DNA of 64,000 nucleotides. It comes from an uncultured Draconibacterium sp. (GTDB lineage Bacteria; Bacteroidota; Bacteroidia; Bacteroidales; Prolixibacteraceae). Within the stretch, counting starts at the first letter, position 1. The number at the start of each line of letters is the position of its first letter. The notes under the pieces were generated by a model. It saw only the letters and a program-made list of their open reading frames with translations. It did no database searches and was not told the DNA's origin. The stretch lies in NCBI RefSeq assembly GCF_913060805.1, contig NZ_CAJXTC010000026.1, positions 1 to 64,000 of the forward strand. Direction: 5' to 3'. The translations under genes were made by a program, and so were the position numbers. Positions 34,581 to 43,033 of this stretch are shown in pieces.

Positions 34581-35454
34581 TTCAGAACAACTGCAACCCA
34601 TTCCCACCACTTTTTGCCCCAATTTAAAAACCGATTCGAAAGAAAAGATAAAGGCCGTTATTTTCGATATTTACGGCACCTTGCTTATTTCTTCGTCTGG
34701 CGATATCGATCAGGCTTCGCTGAACAAGGATAATATGCGCGCAGCCATGGAAGCCGGAGGATTCGACTTCTCGGGTTGCAAGGAAGAAACCTGCAGTTTT
34801 CTGCTCGACCAGTTACAAGTGCAGGTTAAAAAGCAGCACGAAGAGCTAAAAACCAAAGGTCATCCCTACCCCGATGTAGATATTTTTAATGTTTGGAAAA
34901 ACATGTTCGAAGCGGCTCAAACGGAAGGTTTACTCAAACTGAGTGGCGACGAAACATGGGAAGACACCATAATGGTTTTCGAACTGCTGAGTAACCGCGT
35001 TTATCCCATGCCGGGCATGAAAGAAGTGCTGCTGGAAATAAAAAAATTGGGCATTCCAATGGGTATTGTTTCCAATGCGCAATTTTACACGCCCATAATC
35101 ATGAATTATTTTCTGACCGGTGAATTTTCAACCGATCAACATATCGATCTTTTTGAGGAAGATCTTTCGGTGTACTCTTTCAAAGAACTACGGGCAAAAC
35201 CCGACACGGCGTTGTTCGAAAAATTTATTCCGGTATTGAACAGCAAGTATAATATCGAGCCATCGGAAGCAATATTTGTGGGCAACGACATGCTGAAAGA
35301 TGTATACACCGCCACAAAAGCAGGGTTGCGAACAGTGCTTTTTGCCGGCGACGAACGTTCGCTGCGACTGCGCGAAGACGACCCGCGCGTGAAAGGCATG
35401 TTCCCCGATTTTATTATCAAAGATTTACAACAACTACTGAAAATTATAGGATGA
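34537..35454 (+). CDS. HAD-family phosphatase
   Basis: A 305-residue cytoplasmic HAD-like hydrolase. Motif I is KAVIFDIYGTLLISS (nucleophile Asp near residue 44), motif II lies in MGIVSNAQFYTP, motif III is the Lys of RAKPDTALFEKF and motif IV is FVGNDMLKDVYTATKAG. A cap of about 100 residues lies between motifs I and II. It overlaps the upstream glycosyltransferase by 44 bases and the next one by four (ATGA). In an operon with glycosyltransferases acting on phosphorylated acceptors, it probably removes the phosphate, for example from glucosyl-3-phosphoglycerate; that step is inferred. Confidence 0.9.
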   Translation: MELNFRNDIKKWLDSSEQLQPIPTTFCPNLKTDSKEKIKAVIFDIYGTLLISSSGDIDQASLNKDNMRAAMEAGGFDFSGCKEETCSFLLDQLQVQVKKQHEELKTKGHPYPDVDIFNVWKNMFEAAQTEGLLKLSGDETWEDTIMVFELLSNRVYPMPGMKEVLLEIKKLGIPMGIVSNAQFYTPIIMNYFLTGEFSTDQHIDLFEEDLSVYSFKELRAKPDTALFEKFIPVLNSKYNIEPSEAIFVGNDMLKDVYTATKAGLRTVLFAGDERSLRLREDDPRVKGMFPDFIIKDLQQLLKIIG

Positions 35455-36902
35455 AGTTAAACGAATTACGCGTAGGAATTATCCATTCCTTAATTGGCAA
35501 AAACGATGGTGTTTCCATTGTTATCGACCAAACAGTTGAAGCCATGTCGGAACACCTCGACATAAATATTGGTAACTTTTTCTTTTTGGCTGCGCACTCA
35601 TCGCCGCGTTTTAATGCGCAAACAAACGATGTGTTCTGGCACAAAAGCGAGGCGCACAAAACCATTTTGAATAATTTCAATAATCCCGATACCGAAGGTC
35701 TGGATGAATTAATTCATGAAAATGCGCTGTATGCCAAAAAAGTTATTCAGGAGTGGGTTGACGAAAACGATATCGACCTGATTATTGCGCACAACACTTC
35801 GCATCCGTATAATTTTATTACGGCAGTAGGTTTAGGTTATTACATTGAAGAGTTGCGCGCCGAAGGAATTATCTGGCCAAAACTGATGGTGTGGTGGCAC
35901 GATTCGTATTTTGAGCGCGATATTTTTTCGAATCCGAATGAAGTGATTCAGAAATATTTGAAATACTTGCCGGGAGTTACTTTTGTAAATTCGATTGCCT
36001 TTATCAACAAGCAACAAATTGATTTAGGAAAAAGGCTTTTCGAACAACTCAACGCCAGCAAACTCGAAAAATTCTTTAAACTGCGAACAACTGTTGTTCC
36101 TAACACCTGCGAAATTCCATGGGACTGGGAAGACATCGATCCGCAAACCGAAGAGCTCATTTGCCCGGTACAAGACAATTACAACGATTCATTTTTTAAA
36201 GACATCGGCCTTGTTCAGCAAGTAGAAAGCCGCGGTTTTACAATGGACGAAACAGTAATTCTGTTGCAGCACACCCGCGTTGTTCCGCGGAAGAAAATCG
36301 AATTGGCGATTGATCTGGCTTTTGAACTGGAAAAGAAATTCACCAAAAACCGCGAGAAAAAATGTGTGGCGGTCATTGTTAGTGGACATTCGGGCGACGA
36401 ACAAAACCAGTACCTCAACAATTTGTACGTGCATTACACCGAACTTTGCAAGGCACATCCAAACAGTAATGTGGTCCTGATATTTGGCGAGCACAATATC
36501 CTTTCGCACCGCGATATTATTGTGGACCGGAAGTTTTACAAATTTGCAGAAGTCCCTTCTATCGTTGCTGCTCATGGCGGACTTGGAACTTATTTCAGCG
36601 ATGTGGAAGGGTTTGGTAACAACTTGCTTGAAATGATGTCGTTTGGATTGCCGGCGGTAATCAACAAATACGAGGTTTATAAAGAAGAAATTGAGCAATA
36701 TGGTTTTGACCTTCCGGCAATTGACGGCGGTGGCGTAACCGAAGAACTAGTTGACTCGGCTTACCGCTTGCTTACAGATATTCCATACAGAAACAAAGTA
36801 GTAATGCACAACCTAAAAGTGCTAAAAGAAAAGCTCGATCATAAAATAATTGCTGATAAACTCGAACCGATTATAAAAAGTATGTATATGCGCGAGTTAT
36901 AA
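35451..36902 (+). CDS. Glycosyltransferase, GT4-like (second)
   Basis: A 483-residue cytoplasmic GT-B glycosyltransferase. The N-terminal part starts VGIIHSLIGKNDGVSIVIDQTVEAM. The C-terminal domain has VEGFGNNLLEMMSFGLPAVINKYEVY with the E-x7-E pattern. It is longer than the first GT4 gene and related only in fold. It overlaps the HAD phosphatase stop by four bases, so the three genes are translationally coupled. Substrates are unknown. Confidence 0.88.
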   Translation: MKLNELRVGIIHSLIGKNDGVSIVIDQTVEAMSEHLDINIGNFFFLAAHSSPRFNAQTNDVFWHKSEAHKTILNNFNNPDTEGLDELIHENALYAKKVIQEWVDENDIDLIIAHNTSHPYNFITAVGLGYYIEELRAEGIIWPKLMVWWHDSYFERDIFSNPNEVIQKYLKYLPGVTFVNSIAFINKQQIDLGKRLFEQLNASKLEKFFKLRTTVVPNTCEIPWDWEDIDPQTEELICPVQDNYNDSFFKDIGLVQQVESRGFTMDETVILLQHTRVVPRKKIELAIDLAFELEKKFTKNREKKCVAVIVSGHSGDEQNQYLNNLYVHYTELCKAHPNSNVVLIFGEHNILSHRDIIVDRKFYKFAEVPSIVAAHGGLGTYFSDVEGFGNNLLEMMSFGLPAVINKYEVYKEEIEQYGFDLPAIDGGGVTEELVDSAYRLLTDIPYRNKVVMHNLKVLKEKLDHKIIADKLEPIIKSMYMREL

Positions 36903-37046
36903 AACAATTGTTCATGTTAATTATGCTGTAAAACGCGTATTTTCAAAAGACATACTTGTCGTTTAAAACAACAATTTTTTTATATTTAAAAGGTGGCCGA
37001 AAACGCGGCACAATCAACAGTTATTTGACAATTAAAATAGTAGAAA

Positions 37047-38264
37047 ATGGGTGATTTTTATCAGAATGGATTTGTAGCAACACTGCATAATTTACGTGCC
37101 AGACCTTATGAGGAGCTGGAACAAAAATTGGAAAAATTTAGTAAAAAACGTCCCATTGGATTAATCATTCCTTCCTTATATTCAGAACTTTCGCGCCAGG
37201 CACTAAAAGATATTGTTTCGGTTTTAAAAGACATTCCTTATGTTTCGGAAATTGTTATCGGTTTAGACCGTGCCGACGATTATCAATACAAAAATGCGCT
37301 GGAATTTTTTGCCGAATTACCACAGCATCACCGCGTTTTATGGAACGACGGACCACGCATGCAGGAATTCAAAAAGAAACTGGCATCGAAGAATATTGTT
37401 ACCACCGTTCCCGGAAAAGGAAGAAACGTTTGGTTTTGTTTTGGTTACATGATCGCCTCAGGGCGTTCGGAAGCAATTGCTCTGCACGATGCCGATATTG
37501 TTACCTACAACCGCGAAATGCTGGCACGACTGGTTTACCCGGTTGCCGATCCTTCGTTTAACTTCAAATATTGCAAAGGATTCTATTTCAGAACCGATGA
37601 TGAAAAGTTACACGGTCGCGCCGTTCGTTTGCTGGTTACTCCCCTTTTACGAACCTTAAAAAAATTATTGGGCCATCATACTTACCTCGAATATCTTGAT
37701 AGTTTCAGATATCCGCTGGCAGGCGAATTTTCAATGCGTGCCGATGTAATTAAAACCATTCGTATACCGTACGATTGGGGGCTTGAAATTGGTATTTTGA
37801 ACGAGGTTGAACGTAACAACTCGTTTAACCGGATTTGTCAGGTTGAAATTGCCGACCGTTACGATCATAAACATCAAGACCTGTCAGCCGAAGATGCCGA
37901 AAAAGGACTGTCGAAAATGAGTCGCGATGTTTCGCGTGCAATTTTTGGGAAACTGGCCTCGGATGGAATTACATTAAGCGCCGAGTTTTTCCGCACACTA
38001 AAAGCAACCTATTACCGTATTGCACTCGAATTTGTTGAATTATACAAAGCCGATGCTGCCATGAACGGCCTCACGTACGATTTCCATAAAGAAGAAGAAG
38101 TGATCGACCTTTTTGTGAAAAACGTTTATCAGTCCGGCATTCAGTTTCTGGAAAATCCTGATAACGTGCCTAATATGCCAAGCTGGAAACGTGTACAAAG
38201 CGCATTCCCCGACATATTAGAAGAGTTTCATGAGATAGTAGAAGCAGATAACAACATCCTCTAA
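37047..38264 (+). CDS. GT81-like glycosyltransferase, candidate glucosyl-3-phosphoglycerate synthase
   Basis: A 405-residue cytoplasmic GT-A glycosyltransferase. The nucleotide-binding start is RPIGLIIPSLYSELSRQALKDIVSVLKDIPYVSEIVIGLDRAD, followed by PGKGRNVWFCFGYMIASGRSEAIALHDADIVTYNREML with the metal-binding DxD (DAD). The length and the GKGRNVWFCFGY region fit the GpgS/GT81 group, which joins glucose from a nucleotide sugar to 3-phosphoglycerate. It is followed 14 bases later by a sucrose-phosphorylase-type GH13 enzyme, the usual companion in glucosylglycerate metabolism. The gap of 145 bases before it may hold an internal promoter. Substrate is inferred. Confidence 0.82.
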   Translation: MGDFYQNGFVATLHNLRARPYEELEQKLEKFSKKRPIGLIIPSLYSELSRQALKDIVSVLKDIPYVSEIVIGLDRADDYQYKNALEFFAELPQHHRVLWNDGPRMQEFKKKLASKNIVTTVPGKGRNVWFCFGYMIASGRSEAIALHDADIVTYNREMLARLVYPVADPSFNFKYCKGFYFRTDDEKLHGRAVRLLVTPLLRTLKKLLGHHTYLEYLDSFRYPLAGEFSMRADVIKTIRIPYDWGLEIGILNEVERNNSFNRICQVEIADRYDHKHQDLSAEDAEKGLSKMSRDVSRAIFGKLASDGITLSAEFFRTLKATYYRIALEFVELYKADAAMNGLTYDFHKEEEVIDLFVKNVYQSGIQFLENPDNVPNMPSWKRVQSAFPDILEEFHEIVEADNNIL

Positions 38265-38277
38265 AACCCCAAGAAAT

Positions 38278-39957
38278 ATGATCAATCCCGATACTTCTTT
38301 CGTCAAAAAAATAGAGAGTCGGCTAAAGTTTATCTATAAGGATAAGTATGAGAAATCGATTCTTGCCGATCTCATTCATGTGATTTCGTCGTACCGGATC
38401 AACTCGTCAAAAGGCCAGAAATGGGGTGAAAAAGATGTGGTTTTGATCACGTACGGCGACAGTATAAAAACGAATGATGAAGCCCCTTTACAAACATTGC
38501 GGGCTTTTTTAAACGACAAACTAAACGAACAGTTAACGGTTGTCCATATTTTACCTTTTTTCCCTTACAGCAGCGACGATGGTTTTTCCGTGATTGATTT
38601 CAGAGAGGTGAATCCCGAGCTGGGCGACTGGCGCGATATTGAAGATTTGACAAAAGATTACGACCTGATGGCCGATTTGGTGATCAATCATGCATCGAGC
38701 AAAAGCCAGTGGTTTAAAAACTTTTTAAAGCAGCACGGAAAAGGTAAAGACTATTTTATAACCGAAGATCCGAAAACAGATCTATCGCAGGTGACGCGGC
38801 CGCGCAGCACACCACTTTTAACGCCTTACGAAACGGCAAACGGCACCAAACATGTTTGGACAACTTTTAGTGCCGACCAGGTGGACTTGGATTTTTCCAA
38901 TCCCGATTTGTTGGTTGAAATGATGGATATCCTAATCGGTTACATCGACAAAGGCGCACGAATTATCCGCCTCGATGCAATTGCATTTTTGTGGAAAGTA
39001 GTTGGCACCACCTGCCTGCATTTACCCGAAACCCACGAGGTGGTTAAACTTATGCGCGATGTTGCTGAGTTTATCAATCCGAATACGATTATATTGACCG
39101 AAACCAATGTGCCCAACAAAGAAAACCTGAGCTATTTTGGCGATGGCGACGAAGCACATATGGTTTACCAGTTCAGCCTCCCACCCCTGTTGTTGCATGC
39201 ATTGCACACAGGTAATTCAAGTTATCTGTCGACATGGGCAAAAAGCCTACCGCAACTCGACGGCGATAAAACTTTTTTCAATTTTACAGCCTCGCACGAC
39301 GGTATTGGTGTTCGTCCGTTGGAAGGACTTTTACCCGACGACGAAAAAAATTCGTTGGTGGAAAATATGAAAGGTTTTGGTGGCATGGTTAACTACAAAT
39401 CCAATCCGGATGGCAGCCAAAGTCCGTACGAATTGAACATCACCTATTTTGATGCACTTAAAGGCACTCATAAGGGCGAAGACCAGTTTCAGACTGACAG
39501 ATTTCTGGCTTCGCAGATTTGCATGATGAGTTTGGCCGGCGTTCCTGCATTTTATATTCACAGCTTAACAGCCACCCCAAATTATTACGAAGGCGTCGAA
39601 AAAACACAACATAATCGCACTATAAATCGCCGCAAATGGGAACTGGATGAGTTGAAGAAAGTGCTTAACAGCGACACGCCACAGAAGAAAGTATTTGAGT
39701 CGTTACAACAACTAATTCTGCTTAGGAAAAAACAAGCAGCGTTCCATCCAAATGCCGGCCAGGAGTTTCTGGATTTTGGAACTGATCTTTTTGTTCTAAA
39801 ACGAAAGGCCGAAAACCAAACCATTCTGGTCATCATCAACCTGAGCGACGAAGAAAAGGAGATTGAAATTCCGGATGCATTTACTTTCGATCTGATTTCG
39901 GATTCAACAATCGATTCAGGCAAACTGAAAGCCTACCAATGTTTGTGGCTTACATAA
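38278..39957 (+). CDS. GH13_18 sugar phosphorylase, candidate glucosylglycerate phosphorylase
   Basis: A 559-residue cytoplasmic alpha-amylase-family enzyme of the sucrose phosphorylase subfamily. The catalytic barrel motifs are seen: MADLVINHASSKSQWF, RIIRLDAIAFLWK (nucleophile Asp), IILTETNVPNKEN (acid/base Glu) and FNFTASHDGIGVRPLEG (transition-state Asp). Subfamily 18 enzymes split or form alpha-glucosides with phosphate, releasing glucose-1-phosphate. Its length equals that of E. coli YcjM-type glucosylglycerate phosphorylases. With a GT81-like gene upstream it probably recycles glucosylglycerate to glycerate; sucrose or another acceptor is possible. Confidence 0.88.
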   Translation: MINPDTSFVKKIESRLKFIYKDKYEKSILADLIHVISSYRINSSKGQKWGEKDVVLITYGDSIKTNDEAPLQTLRAFLNDKLNEQLTVVHILPFFPYSSDDGFSVIDFREVNPELGDWRDIEDLTKDYDLMADLVINHASSKSQWFKNFLKQHGKGKDYFITEDPKTDLSQVTRPRSTPLLTPYETANGTKHVWTTFSADQVDLDFSNPDLLVEMMDILIGYIDKGARIIRLDAIAFLWKVVGTTCLHLPETHEVVKLMRDVAEFINPNTIILTETNVPNKENLSYFGDGDEAHMVYQFSLPPLLLHALHTGNSSYLSTWAKSLPQLDGDKTFFNFTASHDGIGVRPLEGLLPDDEKNSLVENMKGFGGMVNYKSNPDGSQSPYELNITYFDALKGTHKGEDQFQTDRFLASQICMMSLAGVPAFYIHSLTATPNYYEGVEKTQHNRTINRRKWELDELKKVLNSDTPQKKVFESLQQLILLRKKQAAFHPNAGQEFLDFGTDLFVLKRKAENQTILVIINLSDEEKEIEIPDAFTFDLISDSTIDSGKLKAYQCLWLT

Positions 39958-39984
39958 ACCTAGTGGCAAATTCATAAAAAAATA

Positions 39985-40001
39985 CCGATGCAAAACATCG
40001 G
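39985..40001. repeat. Small hairpin near the end of the sugar operon
   Basis: CCGATG and CATCGG form a 6-bp stem with a 5-base loop just upstream of the main terminator. It may assist transcript end formation; no T-run follows. Confidence 0.4.
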
Positions 40002-40010
40002 CAATAAAAA

Positions 40011-40040
40011 AGGGGCTTTTGATTTAAAAGCCCGTTTTTT
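40011..40040. terminator. Terminator between the GH13 and M28 peptidase genes
   Basis: GGGCTTTT and AAAAGCCC form an 8-bp stem with a 5-base loop, followed by G then six T on the plus strand and preceded by six A, so it may work in both directions for the convergent genes. Confidence 0.85.
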
Positions 40041-40057
40041 ATTGTTTTTATTGCCAA

Positions 40058-41746
40058 TTAAGGTTTAACCTCTGAATTGGTTTTTAATGTTGTTTTTTGC
40101 CAGTCATCGGTATTGGCAAACTTCCAGGTATTCAAAAATCCAACTTTAATAATGTTCTGCATTTTCTCCCAGTTTATTTTACTCAACTCATCTGATGGTT
40201 GATGATAATCAGGGTGCATAGCTGCCATAAAGTAGAAAATAGGAATGTCTTCCTGAGCAAATGGTGCGTGGTCGCTACCGCCACCGGGACGCTCCGACGG
40301 ACGCAACTCAAGATCCAGATTTATATCGTAATCTTCAATATTCTTTTTGGTGGTTTCACCAATTACAGTGTTTGCTTCCGTGTAAACCATGTGTGCCTGG
40401 TTACCTAAAGTATCGCCTTCAGGATTTCGGGCAATCATATCATAGTTCAAATTCAGCACCACATTCATATCTTTTTCTTTTGCGTCGCGAACAAAATAGG
40501 TCGATCCGAACAAACCTTTCTCTTCGCCCGTCCATGCTGCGAATACAATCGATCTTTCAGGTTTTTTGCCGGTAGCCATAAAAGCTTTTGCAATTTCCAT
40601 TACACCAACCGTTCCCGATGCGTTATCATCGGCTCCGTTGTAAATAATTCCATCCACTTTACCCAGGTGATCGTAGTGTCCGCCAACAACAATAAACTCA
40701 TCTTTCTTTTCGCCTTCGATATAGCCAACAACATTTCGTGCGTTAACTACTTTCGAGTTTACCGATGTTTTAAAAGCTACCGATTTTCCGCTAAGAACTT
40801 TCGAAGCCGGTTCCATATTAGTGGCTGCGTCCTCTTCAAATTTTACAATGTCGATGCCTGATCCAGACAAAATTTCGTTGGCAACACGCGACGACACAGT
40901 GAAAGTCGACAAGTTTCCACTGAATTCTTTTCCCGGTAACGACATTCTGTTTCCGTAATACGGATTTGGGCGTTTGTCGCTTTCGTTAAAACCACCATTA
41001 TCTCTGTAAATATTGTTTTGCGCCCAGCCCATCATCGGGTTGGCATCCGGACTAATTCGGATTACTGCCAAAGCTCCTGCTTCCTGCAAGCTTTGCATTT
41101 TGTCACGCTCGAGGTAATAAGCTGCATAACGTCCTTCAGGTTTGTACTTTTTGTAGGCCACAGAAGTTGTGTCTTTATGTCCCGGGTATCCCTGCAGAAT
41201 CACAACAATCTTTCCTTCAACATCAATTTTTTTCAGATCGTCGTATGTTTTATCTTCATCAGAATAGCCATAACCCGCAAAAACCAGCGGAGCCTGAACT
41301 TTTTGTCCAACGGTTCCGGTCTGCACATAAAAATCAGTTTGATAGGCAAAATCCATCGAACTTTCGCTTCCCGGTTTGCTAGTTACCACTGAAAATACCT
41401 GCTCGTCGCCCGGTTCATATTCTACAAGGCCAAAATTCTGATAATAAGTATGGTACAGTTCAGGTCTTGCTCCAGCCATGCGTTCGCTTCGCGATGGTTG
41501 CGTGTAAGCTTCGTCGCCAAATGGCTGAATTCCATAGGTTTGAAACATCGATGCAATGTAATCAGCAGCCATATAAGCTCCTTTTGTTCCTACCGCTCGG
41601 CCTTCGGTCCAGTCGGATGCCAGAAACTCCAGTTGTCCTTTTATCGACTCCATGGAGATTGCTTCCAGTCCTTTTTCAACCTCGTTTTGGGCAAATACAA
41701 AATGCCCGGAAATAAACAGAATTAAGAGTAATGAAATTTTTTTCAT
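40058..41746 (-). CDS. Secreted M28-family metallopeptidase with PA-like insertion
   Basis: I chose the ATG at 41746 (signal peptide MKKISLLLILFISGHFVFAQ); a longer frame adds 18 residues of unlikely sequence. The 562-residue protein has an N-terminal region, a PA-like insertion (about 130-260, with QAPLVFAGYGYSDEDKTYDDLKKIDVEGKIVVILQG) and an M28 catalytic domain with metal ligands in VGGHYDHLG, GADDNASGTVGVMEIA, FAAWTGEEKGLFGS and a late HPDYHQPSD. It should act as a periplasmic or secreted zinc aminopeptidase. It is a single gene with a shared terminator. Confidence 0.93.
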   Translation of the reverse strand: MKKISLLLILFISGHFVFAQNEVEKGLEAISMESIKGQLEFLASDWTEGRAVGTKGAYMAADYIASMFQTYGIQPFGDEAYTQPSRSERMAGARPELYHTYYQNFGLVEYEPGDEQVFSVVTSKPGSESSMDFAYQTDFYVQTGTVGQKVQAPLVFAGYGYSDEDKTYDDLKKIDVEGKIVVILQGYPGHKDTTSVAYKKYKPEGRYAAYYLERDKMQSLQEAGALAVIRISPDANPMMGWAQNNIYRDNGGFNESDKRPNPYYGNRMSLPGKEFSGNLSTFTVSSRVANEILSGSGIDIVKFEEDAATNMEPASKVLSGKSVAFKTSVNSKVVNARNVVGYIEGEKKDEFIVVGGHYDHLGKVDGIIYNGADDNASGTVGVMEIAKAFMATGKKPERSIVFAAWTGEEKGLFGSTYFVRDAKEKDMNVVLNLNYDMIARNPEGDTLGNQAHMVYTEANTVIGETTKKNIEDYDINLDLELRPSERPGGGSDHAPFAQEDIPIFYFMAAMHPDYHQPSDELSKINWEKMQNIIKVGFLNTWKFANTDDWQKTTLKTNSEVKP

Positions 41747-42290
41747 GCGATTTAAATTGTTTTTGTTAATGGTTCTATACAAAATTGGCTTTCTGATCAA
41801 CTATCTCTATTTGGATACTTTCTCAGACGCACAGGTTTTTTTAGGATATAAAGACAAAATGCTTACTATTCTGTCATTACAAATTAATGGGTAGAAAAAC
41901 GGGCTCATAATTACAGTTCTGCCACATTTTAATTTCTCACTTCTTTTGTCAATAAACGATTAAAACAAACTTAATTAAACCCTATTGATCTCAAATTGAC
42001 AAATTAAACCCAATAATTATAACATTTCGTCAACACAATAATAACAAATAATTGCTTTCAGAAACTAAACATTTGTCATGTTTTGCTGAGATGTACTTTT
42101 CGATTGCTTGTGTATTTGAGATGCTAACAATGAACAACAGATACATTTTAACGATGCTAAATTTGAACCGAGACCTGGGTTTTCTTCTGAAAATGAAATG
42201 CAATAATAGTATAACATTTAGTCATTTACAATCGTATTGTTTCATACGGTTTCTTATTTCATATCAACTCAACTAACTAAAATATCTGCC
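41747..42290. other. Divergent intergenic region
   Basis: About 545 AT-rich bases between the M28 peptidase and the unknown protein gene. A TAAATTTG box at 42158-42165 is a candidate promoter for the plus-strand gene. The short open frames have no family resemblance. Confidence 0.5.
42158..42165 (+). promoter_or_regulatory. Candidate -7 box of the unknown gene at 42291
   Basis: TAAATTTG matches TAnnTTTG, about 125 bases upstream of the ATG at 42291. The -33 box is not clear. Confidence 0.35.
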
Positions 42291-42977
42291 ATGGAAAATA
42301 GTATACATTTAAACGGGATCGTGATTAAACACGAGAAACTCGTTCAGATAGCATTAAGTACGCCAAACAATGTTTATATCGCTGAAGCCAGCAGTCCGTA
42401 TGCCGATTATTATGGGCACTCGCCACGAACGGCTACCCCAAATTCGATCTTTCTTTTTACCAAAAAATTCTATTTTCTGGAACAATTGATGTGCTACTCA
42501 TCAAGTATTGAAAAGTGCCTTTTTGAACGTATTAATCTTGCCAGTGCAATTGTTGAATCGGGCGATAAACAATTCCCGGCCATTCGTATAAAAGATTTTC
42601 CCGATTACAGCCAATTAGTAAAATTGCAAAAGTGCTTAGGCGAAAAAAATGTGCTTCTCGTTGAAAAACTTCACCTGGAGGAAGAGGTTAAAACGATTGT
42701 GAGCAAAGTTTTTGTTCTGGAAGAATTGGAGCCTGATTTTTTTATCGACCAGGTAGAAGATCATAAAGGCTATTTTATTGTTGACCGACATTTTGATTCG
42801 GAAGAATTTGATCGTGCGATTACTCAAATCAGATTTAACGGTGTTTGTAAGCTTTTTGATGCCGAGCAGGGCGTGTTGTTCAGCAACGGCAAACTAATCC
42901 ATATCGTACGTATTTTTTCGGAAGCTTTGGATCTGAATATGCTTAAATGTTTACGAAAAGAATTCGTGAAACTATAG
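42291..42977 (+). CDS. Cytoplasmic protein of unknown function
   Basis: I chose the ATG at 42291 (MENSIHLNGIVIKHEKLVQIAL); the longer frame adds 18 residues from the leader. The 228-residue product has no signal peptide and no transmembrane helix. It is mixed alpha/beta with a charged central helix (KLHLEEEVKTIVSKVFVLEELEPDFFIDQVED, about 128-159). The motif HSPRTATPNSIFLFTKKFYFLEQLMCYSS near residue 46-74 is the most distinctive part. I do not recognise the family. It is a single gene ending at a strong terminator. Confidence 0.75.
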   Translation: MENSIHLNGIVIKHEKLVQIALSTPNNVYIAEASSPYADYYGHSPRTATPNSIFLFTKKFYFLEQLMCYSSSIEKCLFERINLASAIVESGDKQFPAIRIKDFPDYSQLVKLQKCLGEKNVLLVEKLHLEEEVKTIVSKVFVLEELEPDFFIDQVEDHKGYFIVDRHFDSEEFDRAITQIRFNGVCKLFDAEQGVLFSNGKLIHIVRIFSEALDLNMLKCLRKEFVKL

Positions 42978-42992
42978 ATGCAATAAAGCATA

Positions 42993-43028
42993 AAAAAGCC
43001 CGGCAACTATTTTTTACCGGGCTTTTTA
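42993..43028. terminator. Bidirectional terminator between unknown gene and giant TPR gene
   Basis: AAAAAGCCCGG and CCGGGCTTTTT form a perfect 11-bp stem with a 13-base loop. Both ends carry A/T runs, so it can serve both convergent genes. Confidence 0.9.
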
Positions 43029-43033
43029 TAATG

